From NCBI GenBank assembly GCA_009746045.1, contig RPFO01000976.1, forward strand, positions 62,001-126,000: a stretch of DNA of 64,000 nucleotides, in the 5' to 3' direction. The DNA is from Mesostigma viride (lineage: Eukaryota; Streptophyta; Mesostigmatophyceae; Mesostigmatales; Mesostigmataceae). A program made the position numbers and the translations under genes. Under the pieces are notes generated by a model. The model was not told where the DNA came from. It saw nothing but the letters and a program-made list of their open reading frames with translations, and made no database searches. Shown piece by piece: positions 38,114-52,635 of this stretch (the first letter of the stretch is position 1; each line of letters opens with the position of its first letter).

Positions 38114-38484
38114 GCAGCCAGCCAGCCAGCCAGCCAGCAAGCAAGCAAGGCAGCCACATGCACGAGATGTGATTATTGGCAAGCCAGCCAGCGGGGGCAC
38201 CACAGGGAGGAGGGCATGGGGACAGGGGGAAGGGGGGAGGGGGCGGGGGGCAGGGTCCAGGCGGCAGGGGGCAGGGGGAGCCTTTCTGAAGCTATGAGTC
38301 ACAGGTCGTGGGGACTGGGGCATGGGGCAGGCCCTCAGCCACCTGCATGTGATGTGGTCAGAGGCAAGACACAAGCAAGGGCACAGTGGGCAGGTGGGAC
38401 GGGGCAGGGGACCTGGGGCACGAGCCATGAAACTTGGGGACATGGGGCACGAGGCTTGGGGCGTGGGGTATGTGGCATGGGTCA

Positions 38485-38620
<136 letters not shown>

Positions 38621-38998
38621 GGCAGCCACATGCACGAGATGTGATTATTGGCAAGCCAGCCAGCGGGGGCACCACAGGGAGGAGGGCATGGGGACAGGGG
38701 GAGGGGGGAGGGGGCGGGGGCAGGGTCCAGGCGGCAGGGGGCAGGGGGAGCCTTTCTGAAGCTATGAGTCACAGGTCGTGGGGACTGGGGCATGGGGCAG
38801 GCCCTCAGCCACCTGCACGTGATGTGGTCAGAGGCAAGTCACAAGCAGGGGCACAGTGGGCAGGTGGGACGGGGCAGGGGACCTGGGGCACGAGCCATGG
38901 GGAGTGGGGCGTTGGGCAGGCAGGTAGGGGTGGTACATACGCACATGCCCTTCCATGCCCTGCCCTGGGTTGTCACATGTTGTTATGGGGTGCATATT

Positions 38999-39184
<186 letters not shown>

Positions 39185-39758
39185 GCAGCCACATGCACGA
39201 GATGTGATTATTGGCAAGCCAGCCAGCGGGGGCACCACAGGGAGGAGGGCATGGGGACAGGGGGAAGGGGGCAGGGTCCAGGCGGCAGGGGGCAGGGGGA
39301 GCCTTTCTGAAGCTATGAGTCACAGGTCGTGGGGACTGGGGCATGGGGCAGGCCCTCAGCCACCTGCACGTGATGTGGTCAGAGGCAAGTCACAAGCAGG
39401 GGCACAGTGGGCAGGTGGGACAGGGCAGGGGACCTGGGGCACGAGCCATGAAACTTGGGGCATGGGGAGTGGGGCGTTGGGCAGGCAGGTAGGGGTGGTA
39501 CACACGCACATGCCCTGCCATGCCCTGCGATCCCGCAAAAGGGCACCGTGGGGTCTTGTGGGTTGTCACACGTTGTTATGGGGTGCATATTTGCAGGGAC
39601 ATGAAGATGGGTGACCGCGCCGTAACCGAGACGTGTGTGGTGGCAACATGCCGCCTGGATACCAGCTGGCCTTGCTTCGTTAGATACATTTATGGCTGCA
39701 TGTGATGGTGTGCCCTTCCCGTGGTCACAGTGGTCACAGTGAGGGCCTGTGGTTGCAT

Positions 39759-41924
39759 CATACTGGTGGTGGTTATAAAGAAGTTAGCGAATACAAAACT
39801 GTCTTTCTTAAGATGATTTTGAAGTGGGCATGAGCGATCGTGCACATGCTAACATTTGATGGCCATTCGATGGTGAAGTTGGGAATTGGATGGGATTGTT
39901 TGATAAAGATGCGGTGGTGTGTCTTAAAATGAGCTGTGCTAATCTCATTATGAAGTGCTCAAGACAACTCATTATAATAAATCAGAGTTGGAACAAACAT
40001 TGTCTGCATCATGCCCCAACTTGAACACTACATGAAGTGTGACACCTATGCTACGTGTGTTGCGGGCTAGCTGTGTCAGCAAACAATTTTAGCTTTTAGC
40101 CCTCAAATCGTGTCCAACTCGCGCCTAAAAATAGGAGCCAGTTGCACCTTGCATGGTAATGTCCACAAACTAACCTAAAACAGTTTAGTGTCCATACTGG
40201 GACCAAAGCACACTCATATAGGGACTTTGGTCTGGCAGGCCCCCAGCGGCTTGGCCGGCCAGGGCGGCATATTCTGACCTGGCCTGGCCCCAAGGGCATT
40301 CCCAAAAGGGTAGGGAAACATGCCACGAACTACACCCAGATGTTGCTGGATGACCTACTCGTCCCAGCCATAACTCATAAAAAATGCCTACAATATTTGG
40401 AACGAATCCATGCATCGATGCTCCTACACCAATCAGTTTTCTGCACCGCCATAGCCTCGACTTTGCATGTACGTAATTATTTCGTCCCAGTGGACCTTTA
40501 GCGAGATGACTTGCCTGAATGTGTTCAGATGGGGCGCGTGCCAGGAAACGGCTCGAAGCTGGGAAAAGCAGGGGGCTCCGCCTGCGGACGGGCCGTACGA
40601 AGCCGAAATTTTATGGCTCCCGCTGGCCCCCCCGCCTCGGCGCCTTCGGCCACTGCCCCTTCGCGCTGCGCGCCCCGCGTGGCGCCGGCGTTCCCGAGGA
40701 CGCACCCCGCGGGTGTACGCGCCAATCGCCCGCTCAGGCGCCAAAAAGTCCGGGCCCCGAAGGGGCCCCCAACTTGTCAACTACTTAACTACGATCGTGT
40801 TGCGCAACGGAGAACCCCGAACATCCTGACATCGCCGCGGGCGCCGTACCGTACGGCCTGATCGCACCCCCACGATCGAGGGCCATCCCTGAAGTCCTGC
40901 GGAGCCGCGAGTTACGGCCCGTAACCGCTGGCCTGAACGCCGTCACACCCGCCTAAGATCGAGTCTCACAAGTTCTGAACGGATGCTGAATTCAGCAAAA
41001 TGCGCGAGAAATGCCGGGGGGCATATACGGATGGGGGGAAGAGTTTTACTAGAAAAGGAATCAAAACATCCTACTTGATTTACTAAGGGTTCAGACTGAA
41101 CGGGAAATTTCGAGTGTTCAGACTGAACGAAAATTTAGTTCGAACACTTTTCTGAACGGAATCTTTTTTAAATTTTCGGTTCGGCCTACTTCACACGCAA
41201 TTTCTGCGAGATGACTGACCTGAACGTGTTCAGGCGGGAAGCGTGGCAAAAACCGGCTCGACTCTGTGAAAAGCAACTTGTCAACTACTTAACTACGATC
41301 GTGTTGCGCAACGGAGAAACCCGAACATCCTGACATCGCCGCGGGCGCCGTACAGTACGGCCTGATCGAACCCCCACGACCGAGGGCAAATCCTGAAATC
41401 CTGCGGACCCGCGAGTAACGGCCCGTAACCGCCGGCCTGAACACCGTCACACCCTCCTAAGATCGAGTCTCACATGTTCTGAACGGAAAATGACGTCAGC
41501 TCAATTCAGCAAAATGCGCGAGAAATTGCGGGCGGCATATACGGCAGGGTCAAATAGTTTGTTCCGAAGCAACTCTATCCAAACATCGTAGTCGATTTAC
41601 TAAGGGTTCAGACTGAACGGTAAGTTTCGAGTGTTCAGACTGAGCGGGAAATTTAGTTCGAACACTATTCTGAGCGGTTTTTGGTTCAATTTTCGGTTCG
41701 GCCTACTTCCCACGCAATTTCCGTGCCAATTTTTGCGAGATGACTGAACTGAACGTGTTCAGACGGGGAGCATGGGAAAAAACGGCTCGAAACTGTGAAA
41801 TGCAGGGGGCTCAGCCCGCCTAACGGCCGTACGAAACTGAAATTTTCGGGCTCCCTCTGGCCCCCCCGCCTTGGACCCTGAAAGAAATACGGACTTGAAG
41901 TGTTCAGGCTGAACGGGGAAAGTT
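39759..41924 (+). repeat. Segments A-B-C, unit 7, with rearranged B/C
   Basis: A to 40400 and B to about 40970 are followed by a first C. At 41274/41275 this breaks inside the shared sub-repeat (AAAAGC) and jumps back to the B tail (AACTTGTCAACTAC). A second B tail and C follow. The unit therefore has three sub-repeat starts (40501, 41208, 41737) and is longer than the standard unit. Confidence 0.85.
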
Positions 41925-43332
41925 GGACCGGTCGAACCGTACCAAATTTTAGTTCGCATGCAGGGCGGGGCGAGCGTCGCGTCGAACGCACCAGGCTGGG
42001 CAGTGGCAATGGGTAAAGTGAACGTGAATAACAAAAGCGGCATGGTCGGGGCAAAAAATTTTAATGAAACAAAGCGACGTGCTGCGGAAGCAACCATAGT
42101 TGTTGCTGGCTGGCGATGGCGGGCGACGTAGCATGTGAAATTGGGATGGGGAATGCGAATTCCTGGCTTTTATACATCAAAAGTTTGTATTGGAAGAGTA
42201 CGTAGGAAACTTTCTGAGCTGGCGGGGCGTCAACCCCGTGCAACCTGCGTGGGAGAGGTCCGTGTCGCTATGGCATTTGCTGTATAATAGCCAGCGACCT
42301 GGAAATTGAACGTCGTCATCAGATTGTTTTGTTTCAGTGTCGTCATTTTTCAGTTTTACGTATTTCACGCCTTGTAAAATCAGTTTTGCTGTTCATGGAA
42401 GACGTGGGATGGGGCAAACGAATGTCTGGTGTCACCATAGACAGTTGCGATTGAGCGCTGGATTGCTTGGCACGGGACGAACGCTGGCGATGGCGATTTG
42501 TGTCAAAGATGTGGTCAATGTATCTGCTTTTATCTAATGTGATTTACGTTTACCGTCATCTTATGCAATTTCCCTTTTTCCAGACGAATTTTCTTGGTCG
42601 CAGCGTGCACATACCGGACGAAGAGTCTGTCTTCCATTGTCGTATCCGTGGGGTGCGTCCTCTTCATTCTCCTTGGGAATGTCATTGCCACGTTATCCGT
42701 GTTGCTTTCTTCTGGAACAGGCTGGGCAGGGAAAGCCCATGATTGCTCATGGATGATTTCTCATGCACCGATTTTGGGTGTCGTTGACTGCTGTGCTTCC
42801 TGACGTTGATGGTGGTTTTGCGTGTGATAAGCTGCCTTGCTTTGCACGTGGGTTTTCACTGGGCTATATGGGTGAAGGTGAGCAACTAGGGGTGTGTCAT
42901 GCTGTGCTATATTGCTTCCATCCAGCATATCCAAAGTTAGACTTGCTCTAATGGCTGTGCAATATTTGTGTTGTGCAGATTTTTACTGGGCTGAAGCCAA
43001 ATTCACGCATGGGTAGACAGTTTGCTGCACGTGAATTTTTACTGGGCTGTACGTGCAGGTGGGCAACCATGTGTTGTGCCATATTTTTCTACATGGATTC
43101 ATCATACTTGCTGTCAAACGTAGGCCCCATTGGCTTGCACACTGAATTTTGCTTTGCTGACTGTGTAATTTTGATGTCTCATTCTGCAGGCGTGCCCGCT
43201 ACCTGATCAACCAGGTGTGCTTTGCATTGTGCCAGCGGGGCCATGTTTGTTTCCTTTGCACGTGTAGACAGGCAGGCTGGCAGGGGACATGGGGCACGAG
43301 GCTTGGGGTTTGGGGTATGTGGCATGGGTCAG
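41925..43332 (+). repeat. E-F segment, unit 7 (type gamma)
   Basis: Gamma markers are CGTCATTTTTCAG, CTTTTATACATC, GACGAAGAG and GCACCGATTTTGGG. Conserved ORF at 42584-42803. Confidence 0.88.
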
Positions 43333-43705
43333 GCAGCCAGCCAGCCAGCCAGCCCGCCAGCCAGCCAGCCAGCAAGGCAGCCACATGCACGAGATGTGAT
43401 TATTGGCAAGCCAGCCAGCGGGGGCACCACAGAGGAGGGTATGGGGACAGGGGGAAGGGGGGAGGGGGCGGGGGGCAGGGTCCAGGCGGCAGGGGGCAGG
43501 GGGAGCCTTTCTGAAGCTATGATTCACAGGTCATGGGGACTGGGGCATGGGGCAGGCCCTCAGCCACCTGCACGTGATGTGGTCAGAGGCAAGACACAAG
43601 CAAGGGCACAGTGGGCAGGTGGGACGGGGCAGGGGACCTGGGGCACGAGCCATGAAACTTGGTGACATGGGGCACGAGGCTTGGGGCGTGGGGTATGTGG
43701 CATGG

Positions 43706-43862
<157 letters not shown>

Positions 43863-44229
43863 GCAGCCACATGCACGAGATGTGATTATTGGCAAGCCAG
43901 CCAGCGGGGGCACCACAGGGAGGAGGGCATGGGGACAGGGGGAAGGGGGGAGGGGGCGGGGGGCAGGGTCCAGGCGGCAGGGGGCAGGGGGAGCCTTTCT
44001 GAAGCTTTGAGTCACAGGTCGTGGGGACTGGGGCATGGGGCAGGCCCTCAGCCACCTGCACGTGATGTGGTCAGAGGCAAGTCACAAGCAGGGGCACAGT
44101 GGGCAGGTGGGACGGGGCAGGGGACCTGGGGCACGAGCCATGAAACTTTCCTTTGCATGTATAGGCAGGCAGGCTGGCAGGGGACATGGGGCACGAGGCT
44201 TGGGCCGTGGGGTATGTGGCATGGGTCAA

Positions 44230-44532
<303 letters not shown>

Positions 44533-44899
44533 GGCAGCCACATGCACGAGATGTGATTATTGGCAAGCCAGCCAGCGGGGGCACCACAGGGAGGAGGGCA
44601 TGGGGACAGGGGGAAGGGGGGAGGGGGCGGGGGGCAGGGTCCAGGCGGCAGGGGGCAGGGGGAGCCTTTCTGAAGCTTTGAGTCACAGGTCGTGGGGACT
44701 GGGGCATGGGGCAGGCCCTCAGCCACCTGCACGTGATGTGGTCAGAGGCAAGTCACAAGCAGGGGCACAGTGGGCAGGTGGGACGGGGCAGGGGACCTGG
44801 GGCACGAGCCATGAAACTTTCCTTTGCATGTATAGGCAGGCAGGCTGGCAGGGGACATGGGGCACGAGGCTTGGGCCGTGGGGTATGTGGCATGGGTCA

Positions 44900-45222
<323 letters not shown>

Positions 45223-45790
45223 AGGCAGCCACATGCACGAGATGTGATTATTGGCAAGCCAGCCAGCGGGGGCACCACAGGGAGGGGACAGGGGGAAGGG
45301 GGGAGGGGGCGGGGGGCAGGGGACAGGCGGCAGGGGGCAGGGGGAGCCTTTCTGAAGCTATGAGTCACAGGTCGTGGGGACTGGGGCATGGGGCACGCCC
45401 TCAGCCACCTGCACGTGATGTGGTCAGAGGCAAGTCACAAGCAGGGGCGCAGTGGGCAGGTGGGACGGGGCAGGGTACCTGGGGCACGAGCCATGAAACT
45501 TGGGGCATGGGGAGTGGGGCGTTGGGCAGGAAGGTAGGGGTGGTACACACGCACATGCCCTGCCATGCCCTGCGATCCCGCAAAAGGGCACCGTGGGGTC
45601 TTGTGGGTTGTCACATGTTGTTATGGGGTGCATATTTGCAGGGACATGAAGATGGGTGACCGCGCCGTAACCGAGACGTGTGTGGTGGCAACATGCCGCC
45701 TGGATACCAGCTGGCCTTGCTTCGTTAGATACATTTATGGCGTGCCCTTGCCGTGGTCACAGTGGTCACAGTGAGGGCCTGTGGTTGCCC

Positions 45791-47485
45791 CATACTGGTG
45801 GTGGTTATAAAGAAGTTAGCGAATACAAAACTTTCTTTGTTAAGGTGATTTTGAAGTGGGCATGAGCGATCGTGCACATGCTAACATTTGATGGCCATTC
45901 CATGGTGAAGTTGGGAATTGGATGGGATTGTTTGATAAAGATGCGGTGGTGTGTCTTAAAATGAGCTGTGCTAATCTCATTATGAAGTGCTCAAGACAAC
46001 TCATTATAATAAATCAGAGTTGTCCAGAACAAACATTGTCTGCATCATGCCCCAACTTGAACACTACATGAAGTGTGACACCTATGCTACGTGTGTTGCG
46101 GGCTAGCTGTGTCAGCAAACAATTTTAGCTTTTAGCCCTCAAATCGTGTCCAACTCGCGCCTAACAATAAGAGCCAGTTGCACCTAGCATGGTAATGTCC
46201 ACAAACTAACCTAAAACAGTTTAGTGTCCATACTGGGACCAAAGCACACTCATATAGGGACTTTGGTCTGGCAGGCCCCCAGCGGCTTGGCCGGCCAGGG
46301 TGGCATATTGTGACCTGGCCTGGCCCCAAGGGCATTCCCAAAAGGGTAGGGAAACATGCCACGAACTACACCCAGATGTTGCTGTCCAGTGGCTGGGATG
46401 AGTAGGTCATCTAGATGACCTACTCATCCCAGCCATAACTCATAAAAAAAGCCTACAATATTTGGAACGAATCCATGCATCGATGCTCCTACACCAATCA
46501 GTTTTCTGCACCGCCATAGCCTCGAATTTGCATGTACGTAATTATTTCGTCCCAGTGGACCTTTAGCGAGATGACTTGCCTGAACGTGTTCAGACGGGGA
46601 GCGTGGCAGGAAACGGCTCGAAGCCGCTGGGAAAAGCAGGGGGCTCCGCCTGCGGACGGGCCGTACGAAGCCGAAATTTTATGGCTCCCGCTGGCCCCCC
46701 CGCCTCGGCGCCCTCGGCCACTGCCCCTTCGCGCTGCGCGCCCCGCGTGGCGCCGGCGTTCCCGAGGACGCACCCCGCGGGTGTACGCGCCAATCGCCCG
46801 CTCAGGCGCCAAAAAGTCCGGGCCCCGAAGGGGCCCCCAACTTGTCAACTACTTAACTACGATCGTGTTGCGCAAGGGAGAACCCCGAACAACCTGACAT
46901 CGCCGCGGGCGCCGTACCGTACGGCCTGATCGCAACCCCACGACCGAGGGCCATCCCTGAAATCCTGCGGAGCCGCGAGTTACGGCCCGTAACCGCTCGT
47001 CTGAACATCGTCACACCCGCCTAAGATCGAGTCTCACATGTTCTGAACAGAAAATGACGTCAGCTCAATTCAGCAAAATGCGCGAGAAATTGCGGGGGGC
47101 ATATACGGCAGGGTAAAATAGTTTATGACGAAGCATCTCTATCCAAACATCCTACTACAAATACTAAGGGTTCAGACTGAACGGGAAATTTCGAGTGTTC
47201 AGACTGAACGAAAATTGAGTTCGAACACAATTCTGAACAGGTTTTTGGTTGAATATTCGGTTCGGCCTACTTCCCACGCAATTTCCGTGCCAATTTTTGC
47301 GAGATGACTGAACTGAACGTGTTCAGACGGGGAGCGTGCAAAAAAACGGCTCGAAACTGTGAAAAGCAGGGGGCTCAGCCCGCCAAACGGCCGTACGAAA
47401 CCGAAATTTTGGGCTCCCGCTGGCACCCCCAGCCTCGGACCCTGAAAAATACGGACTTGAAGTGTTCAGGCTGAACGGGGAAAGT
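45791..47485 (+). repeat. Segments A-B-C, unit 8, with palindrome
   Basis: A carries the TCCA insertion (GTTGTCCAGAAC) and the 44-bp palindrome at 46391. The B sub-repeat has a CGCTGG insertion-like variant (AAGCCGCTGGG). It is nearly identical to 63099-64000. Confidence 0.87.
46391..46434. repeat. Perfect 44-bp palindrome
   Basis: The arms of 22 bp (GGCTGGGATGAGTAGGTCAT plus CT) meet at TCTAGA. Other A copies have only the right half (GATGACCTACTCATCCCAG) preceded by GTTGCTG, so the left arm is a newly made inverted copy preceded by TCCAGT. Confidence 0.93.
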
Positions 47486-48893
47486 TGGACCGGTCGAACC
47501 GTACCAAATTTTAGTTCGCATGCAGGGCGGGGCGAGCGTCGCGTCGAACGCACCAGGCTGGGCAGTGGCAATGGGTAAAGTGAACGTGAATAACAAAAGC
47601 GGCATGGTCGGGGCAAAAAATTTTAATGAAACAAAGCGACGTGCTGCGGAAGCAACCATAGTTGTTGCTGGCTGGCGATGGCGGGCGACGTAGCATGTGA
47701 AATCGGGATGGGGAATGCGAATTCATGGCTTTTATACATCAAAAGTTTGTATTGGAAGAGTACGTAGGAAACTTTCTGAGCTGGCGGGGCGTCAACCCCG
47801 TGCAACCTGCGTGGGAGAGGTCCGTGTCGCTATGGCATTTGCTGTATAATAGCCAGCGACCTGGAAATTGAACGTCGTCATCAGATTGTTTTGTTTCAGT
47901 GTCGTCATTTTTCAGTTTTACGTATTTCACGCCTTGTAAAATCAGTTTTGCTGTTCATGGAAGACGTGGGATGGGGCAAACGAATGTCTGGTGTCACCAT
48001 AGACAGTTGCGATTGAGCGCTGGATTGCTTGGCACGGGACGAACGCTGGCGATGGCGATTTGTGTCAAAGATGTGGTCAATGTATCTGCTTTTATCTAAT
48101 GTGATTTACGTTTACCGTCATCTTATGCAATTTCCTTTTTCCAGACGAATTTTCTTGGTCGCAGCGTGCACATACCGGACCAAGAGTCTGTCTTCCATTG
48201 TCGTATCCGTGGGGTGCGTCCTCTTCATTCTCCTTGGGAATGTCATTGCCACGTTATCCGTGTTGCTTTCTTCTGGAACAGGCTGGGCAGGGAAAGCCCA
48301 TGATTGCTCATGGATGATTTCTCATGCACCGATTTTGGGAGTCGTTGACTGCTGTGCTTCCTGACGTTGATGGTGGTTTTGCGTGTGATAAGCTGCCTTG
48401 CTTTGCACGTGGGTTTTCACTGGGCTATATGGGTGAAGGTGAGCAACTAGGGGTGTGTCATGCTGTGCTATATTGCTTCCATCCAGCATATCCAAAGTTA
48501 GACTTGCTCTAATGGCTGTGCAATATTTGTGTTGTGCAGATTTTTACTGGGCTGAAGCCAAATTCACGCATGGGTAGACAGTTTGCTGCACGTGAATTTT
48601 TACTGGGCTGTACGTGCAGGTGGGCAACCATGTGTTGTGCCATATTTTTCTACATGGATTCATCATACTTGCTGTCAAACGTAGGCCCCATTGGCTTGCA
48701 CACTGAATTTTGCTTTGCTGACTGTGTAATTTTGATGTCTCATTCTGCAGGCGTGCCCGCTACCTGATCAACCAGGTGTGCTTTGCATTGTGCCAGCGGG
48801 GCCATGTTTGTTTCCTTTGCACGTGTAGACAGGCAGGCTGGCAGGGGACATGGGGCACGAGGCTTGGGGTTTGGGGTATGTGGCATGGGTCAG
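47486..48893 (+). repeat. E-F segment, unit 8 (type gamma)
   Basis: The T-tract before the acceptor is one base shorter (CCTTTTTCCAG), without affecting the ORF at 48145-48364. Confidence 0.88.
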
Positions 48894-48894
48894 G

Positions 48895-48934
<40 letters not shown>

Positions 48935-49524
48935 AAGGCAGCCACATGCACGAGATGTGATTATTGGCAAGCCAGCCAGCGGGGGCACCACAGGGAGGAG
49001 GGCATGGGGACAGGGGGAAGGGGGAGGGGGCGGGGGGCAGGGTCCAGGCGGCAGGGGGCAGGGGGAGCCTTTCTGAAGCTATGAGTCACAGGTCATGGGG
49101 ACTGGGGCATGGGGCAGGCCCTCAGCCACCTGCACGTGATGTGGTCAGAGGCAAGACACAAGCAAGGGCACAGTGGGCAGGTGGGACGGGGCAGGGGACC
49201 TGGGGCACGAGCCATGAAACTTGGGGCATGGGGAGTGGGGCGTTGGGCAGGCAGGTAGGGGTGGTACACACGCACATGCCCTGCCATGCCCTGCGATCCC
49301 GCCAAAGGGCACCGTGGGGTCTTGTGGGTTGTCACACGTTGTTATGGGGTGCATATTTGCAGGGACATGAAGATGGGTGACCGCGCCGTAACCGAGACAT
49401 GTGTGGTGGCAACATGCCGCCTGGATACCAGTTGGCCTTGCTTCGTTAGCTACATTTATGGCTGCATGTGATGGCGTGCCCTAGCGGTGGTCACAGTGGT
49501 CACAGTGAGGGCCTGTGGTTGCCC
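48894..49524 (+). repeat. Short CCAG/H/I block, unit 8
   Basis: There is only one array (48894-48936) and one hybrid H (type 1 start, then type 2 end GGGGCATGGGGAGTGG). The long array and second H are missing, which shortens this unit to 3.7 kb. Confidence 0.87.
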
Positions 49525-51185
49525 CATACTGGTGGTGGTTATAAAGAAGTTAGCGAATACAAAACTTTCTTTCTTAAGGTGATTTTGAAGTGGGCATGAG
49601 CGATCGTGCACATGCTAACATTTGATGGCCATTCCATGGTGAAGTTGGGAATTGGATGGGATTGTTTGATAAAGATGCGGTGGTGTGTCTTAAAATGAGC
49701 TGTGCTAATCTCATTATGAAGTGCTCAAGACAACTCATTATAATAAATCAGAGTTGGAACAAACATTGTCTGCATCATGCCCCAACTTGAACACTACATG
49801 AAGTGTGACACCTATGCTACGTGTGTTGCGGGCTAGCTGTGTCAGCAAACAATTTTAGCTTTTAGCCCTCAAATCGTGTCCAACTCGCGCCTAACAATAG
49901 GAGCCAGTTGCACCTAGCATGGTAATGTCCACAAACTAACCTAAAACATTTTAGTGTCCATACTGGGACCAAAGCACACTCATAGAGGGACTTTGGTGGC
50001 AGGCCCCCAGCGGCTTGGCCGGCCAGGGCGGCATATTCTGACCTGGCCTGGCCCCAAGGGCATTCCCAAAAGAGTAGGGAAACATGCCACGAACTACACC
50101 CAGATGTTGCTGTCCAGTGGCTGGGATGAGTAGGTCATCTAGAGTAGGTCATAACTCATAAAAAATGCCTACAATATTTGGAACGAATCCATGCATCGAT
50201 GCTCCTACACCAATCAGTTTTCTGCACCGCCATAGCCTCGAATTTGCATGTACGTAATTATTTCGTCCCAGTGGACCTTTAGCGAGATGACTTGCCTGAA
50301 CGTGCCAGGAAGCGGCTCGAAGCTGGGAAAAGCAGGGGGCTCCGCCTGCGGACGGGCCGTACGAAGCCGAAATTTTATGGCTCCCGCTGGCCCCCCCGCC
50401 TCGGCGCCCTCGGCCACTGCCCCTTCGCGCTGCGCGCCCCGCGTGGCGCCGGCGTTCCCGAGGACGCACCCCGCGGGTGTACGCGCCAATCGCCCGCTCA
50501 GGCGCCAAAAAGTCCGGGCCCCGAAGGGGCCCCCAACTTGTCAACTACTTAACTACGATCGTGTTGCGCAAGGGAGAAACCCGAACATCCTGACATCGCC
50601 GCGCGCGCCGTACCGTACGGCCTGATCGCACCCCCACGACCGAGGGCCATCCCTGAAATCCTGCGGAGCCGCGAGTTACGTCCCGTAACCGCCGGCCTGA
50701 ACACCGTCACACCCGCGTAAGATCGACTGTCACCTATTCTGAACAGAAATTGACGTCAGCTCAATTCAGCAAAATGCGCGAGAAATTGCGGGCGGCATAT
50801 ACGGCAGGGGGCTGAGTTGTTTGCCGAAGCATCTCTATCCAAACATCCTACTACAAATACTAAGGGTTCAGACTGGACGGCCAACTTTGAGTGTTCAGAC
50901 TGAACGAAAATTTAGTTCGAACACAAGTCTGAACGGTTTTTTTGTTCAATTTTCGGTTCGGCCTACTTCCCACGCAATTTCCGTTCCAATTTTCGCTAGA
51001 TGACACAACTGAACGTGTTCAGACGGGGAGCTTGGCGAAAAAACGGCTCGAAACTGTGAAAAGCAGGGGGCTCCGCCTGGGGACGGGCCGTACGAAACCG
51101 AAATTTTTGGGCTCCCGCTGGCCCCCCCGCCTCGGACCCTGTCAAAAATACGGACTTGAAGTGTTCAGGCTGAACGGGGAAAGTT
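49525..51185 (+). repeat. Segments A-B-C, unit 9
   Basis: The A copy has a collapsed palindrome (about 50113-50152) and lacks CT in TTTGGTGGCAGG. The B sub-repeat lacks about 20 bp (CTGAACGTGCCAGG). Confidence 0.86.
50113..50152. repeat. Collapsed derivative of the 44-bp palindrome
   Basis: The left arm GGCTGGGATGAGTAGGTCAT and the CTAGA centre are present, but the right arm is replaced by GTAGGTCATAACTCAT, so most of one arm has been deleted. Confidence 0.8.
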
Positions 51186-52594
51186 GGACCGGTCGAACCG
51201 TACCAAATTTTAGTTCGCATGCAGGGCGGGGCGAGCGTCGCGTCGAACGCACCAGGCTGGGCAGTGGCAATGGGTAAAGTGAACGTGAATAACAAAAGCG
51301 GCATGGTCGGGGCAAAAAATTTTAATGAAACAAAGCGACGTGCTGCGGAAGCAACCATAGTTGTTGCTGGCTGGCGATGGCGGGCGACGTAGCATGTGAA
51401 ATTGGGATGGGGAATGCGAATTCCTGGCTTTTATACATCAAAAGTTTGTATTGGAAGAGTACGTAGGAAACTTTCTGAGCTGGCGGGGCGTCAACCCCGT
51501 GCAACCTGCGTGGGAGAGGTTCGTGTCGCTATGGCATTTGCTGTATAATAGCCAGCGACCTGGAAATTGAACGTCGTCATCAGATTGTTTTGTTTCAGTG
51601 TCGTCATTTTTCAGTTTTACGTATTTCACGCCTTGTAAAATCAGTTTTGCTGTTCATGGAAGACGTGGGATGGGGCAAACGAATGTCTGGTGTCACCATA
51701 GACAGTTGCGATTGAGCGCTGGATTGCTTGGCACGGGACGAACGCTGGCGATGGCGATTTGTGTCAAAGATGTGGTCAATGTATCTGCTTTTATCTAATG
51801 TGATTTACGTTTACCGTAATCTTATGCAATTTCCTTTTTTCCAGACGAATTTTCTTGATCGCAGCGTGCACATACCGGACGAAGAGTCTGTCTTCCATTG
51901 TCGTATCCGTGGGGTGCGTCCTCTTCATTCTCCTTGGGAATGTCATTGCCACGTTATCCGTGTTGCTTTCTTCTGGAACAGGCTGGGCAGGGAAAGCCCA
52001 TGATTGCTCATGGATGATTTCTCATGCACCGATTTTGGGAGTCGTTGACTGCTGTGCTTCCTGACGTTGATGGTGGTTTTGCGTGTGATAAGCTGCCTTG
52101 CTTTGCACGTGGGTTTTCACTGGGCTATATGGGTGAAGGTGAGCGTCCACGGGGTGTGTCATGCTGTGCTATATTGCTTCCATCCAGCATATCCAAAGTT
52201 AGACTTGCTCTAATGGCTGTGCAATATTTGTGTTGTGCAGATTTTTACTGGGCTGAAGCCAAATTCACGCATGGGTAGACAGTTTGCTGCACGTGAATTT
52301 TTACTGGGCTGTACGTGCAGGTGGGCAACCATGTGTTGTGCCATATTTTTCTACATGGATTCATCATACTTGCTGTCAAACGTAGGCCCCATTGGCTTGC
52401 ACACTGAATTTTGCTTTGCTGACTGTGTAATTTTGATGTCTCATTCTGCAGGCGTGCCCGCTACCTGATCAACCAGGTGTGCTTTGCATTGTGCCAGCGG
52501 GGCCATGTTTGTTTCCTTTGCACGTGTAGACAGGCAGGCTGGCAGGGGACATGGGGCACGAGGCTTGGGGTTTGGGGTATGTGGCATGGGTCAG
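51186..52594 (+). repeat. E-F segment, unit 9 (type gamma)
   Basis: The ORF at 51845-52064 has the V-to-I change (TTGATCGC). Just after the GGTGAGC donor, CAACTAGG is replaced by GTCCACGG. Confidence 0.88.
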
Positions 52595-52595
52595 G

Positions 52596-52635
<40 letters not shown>

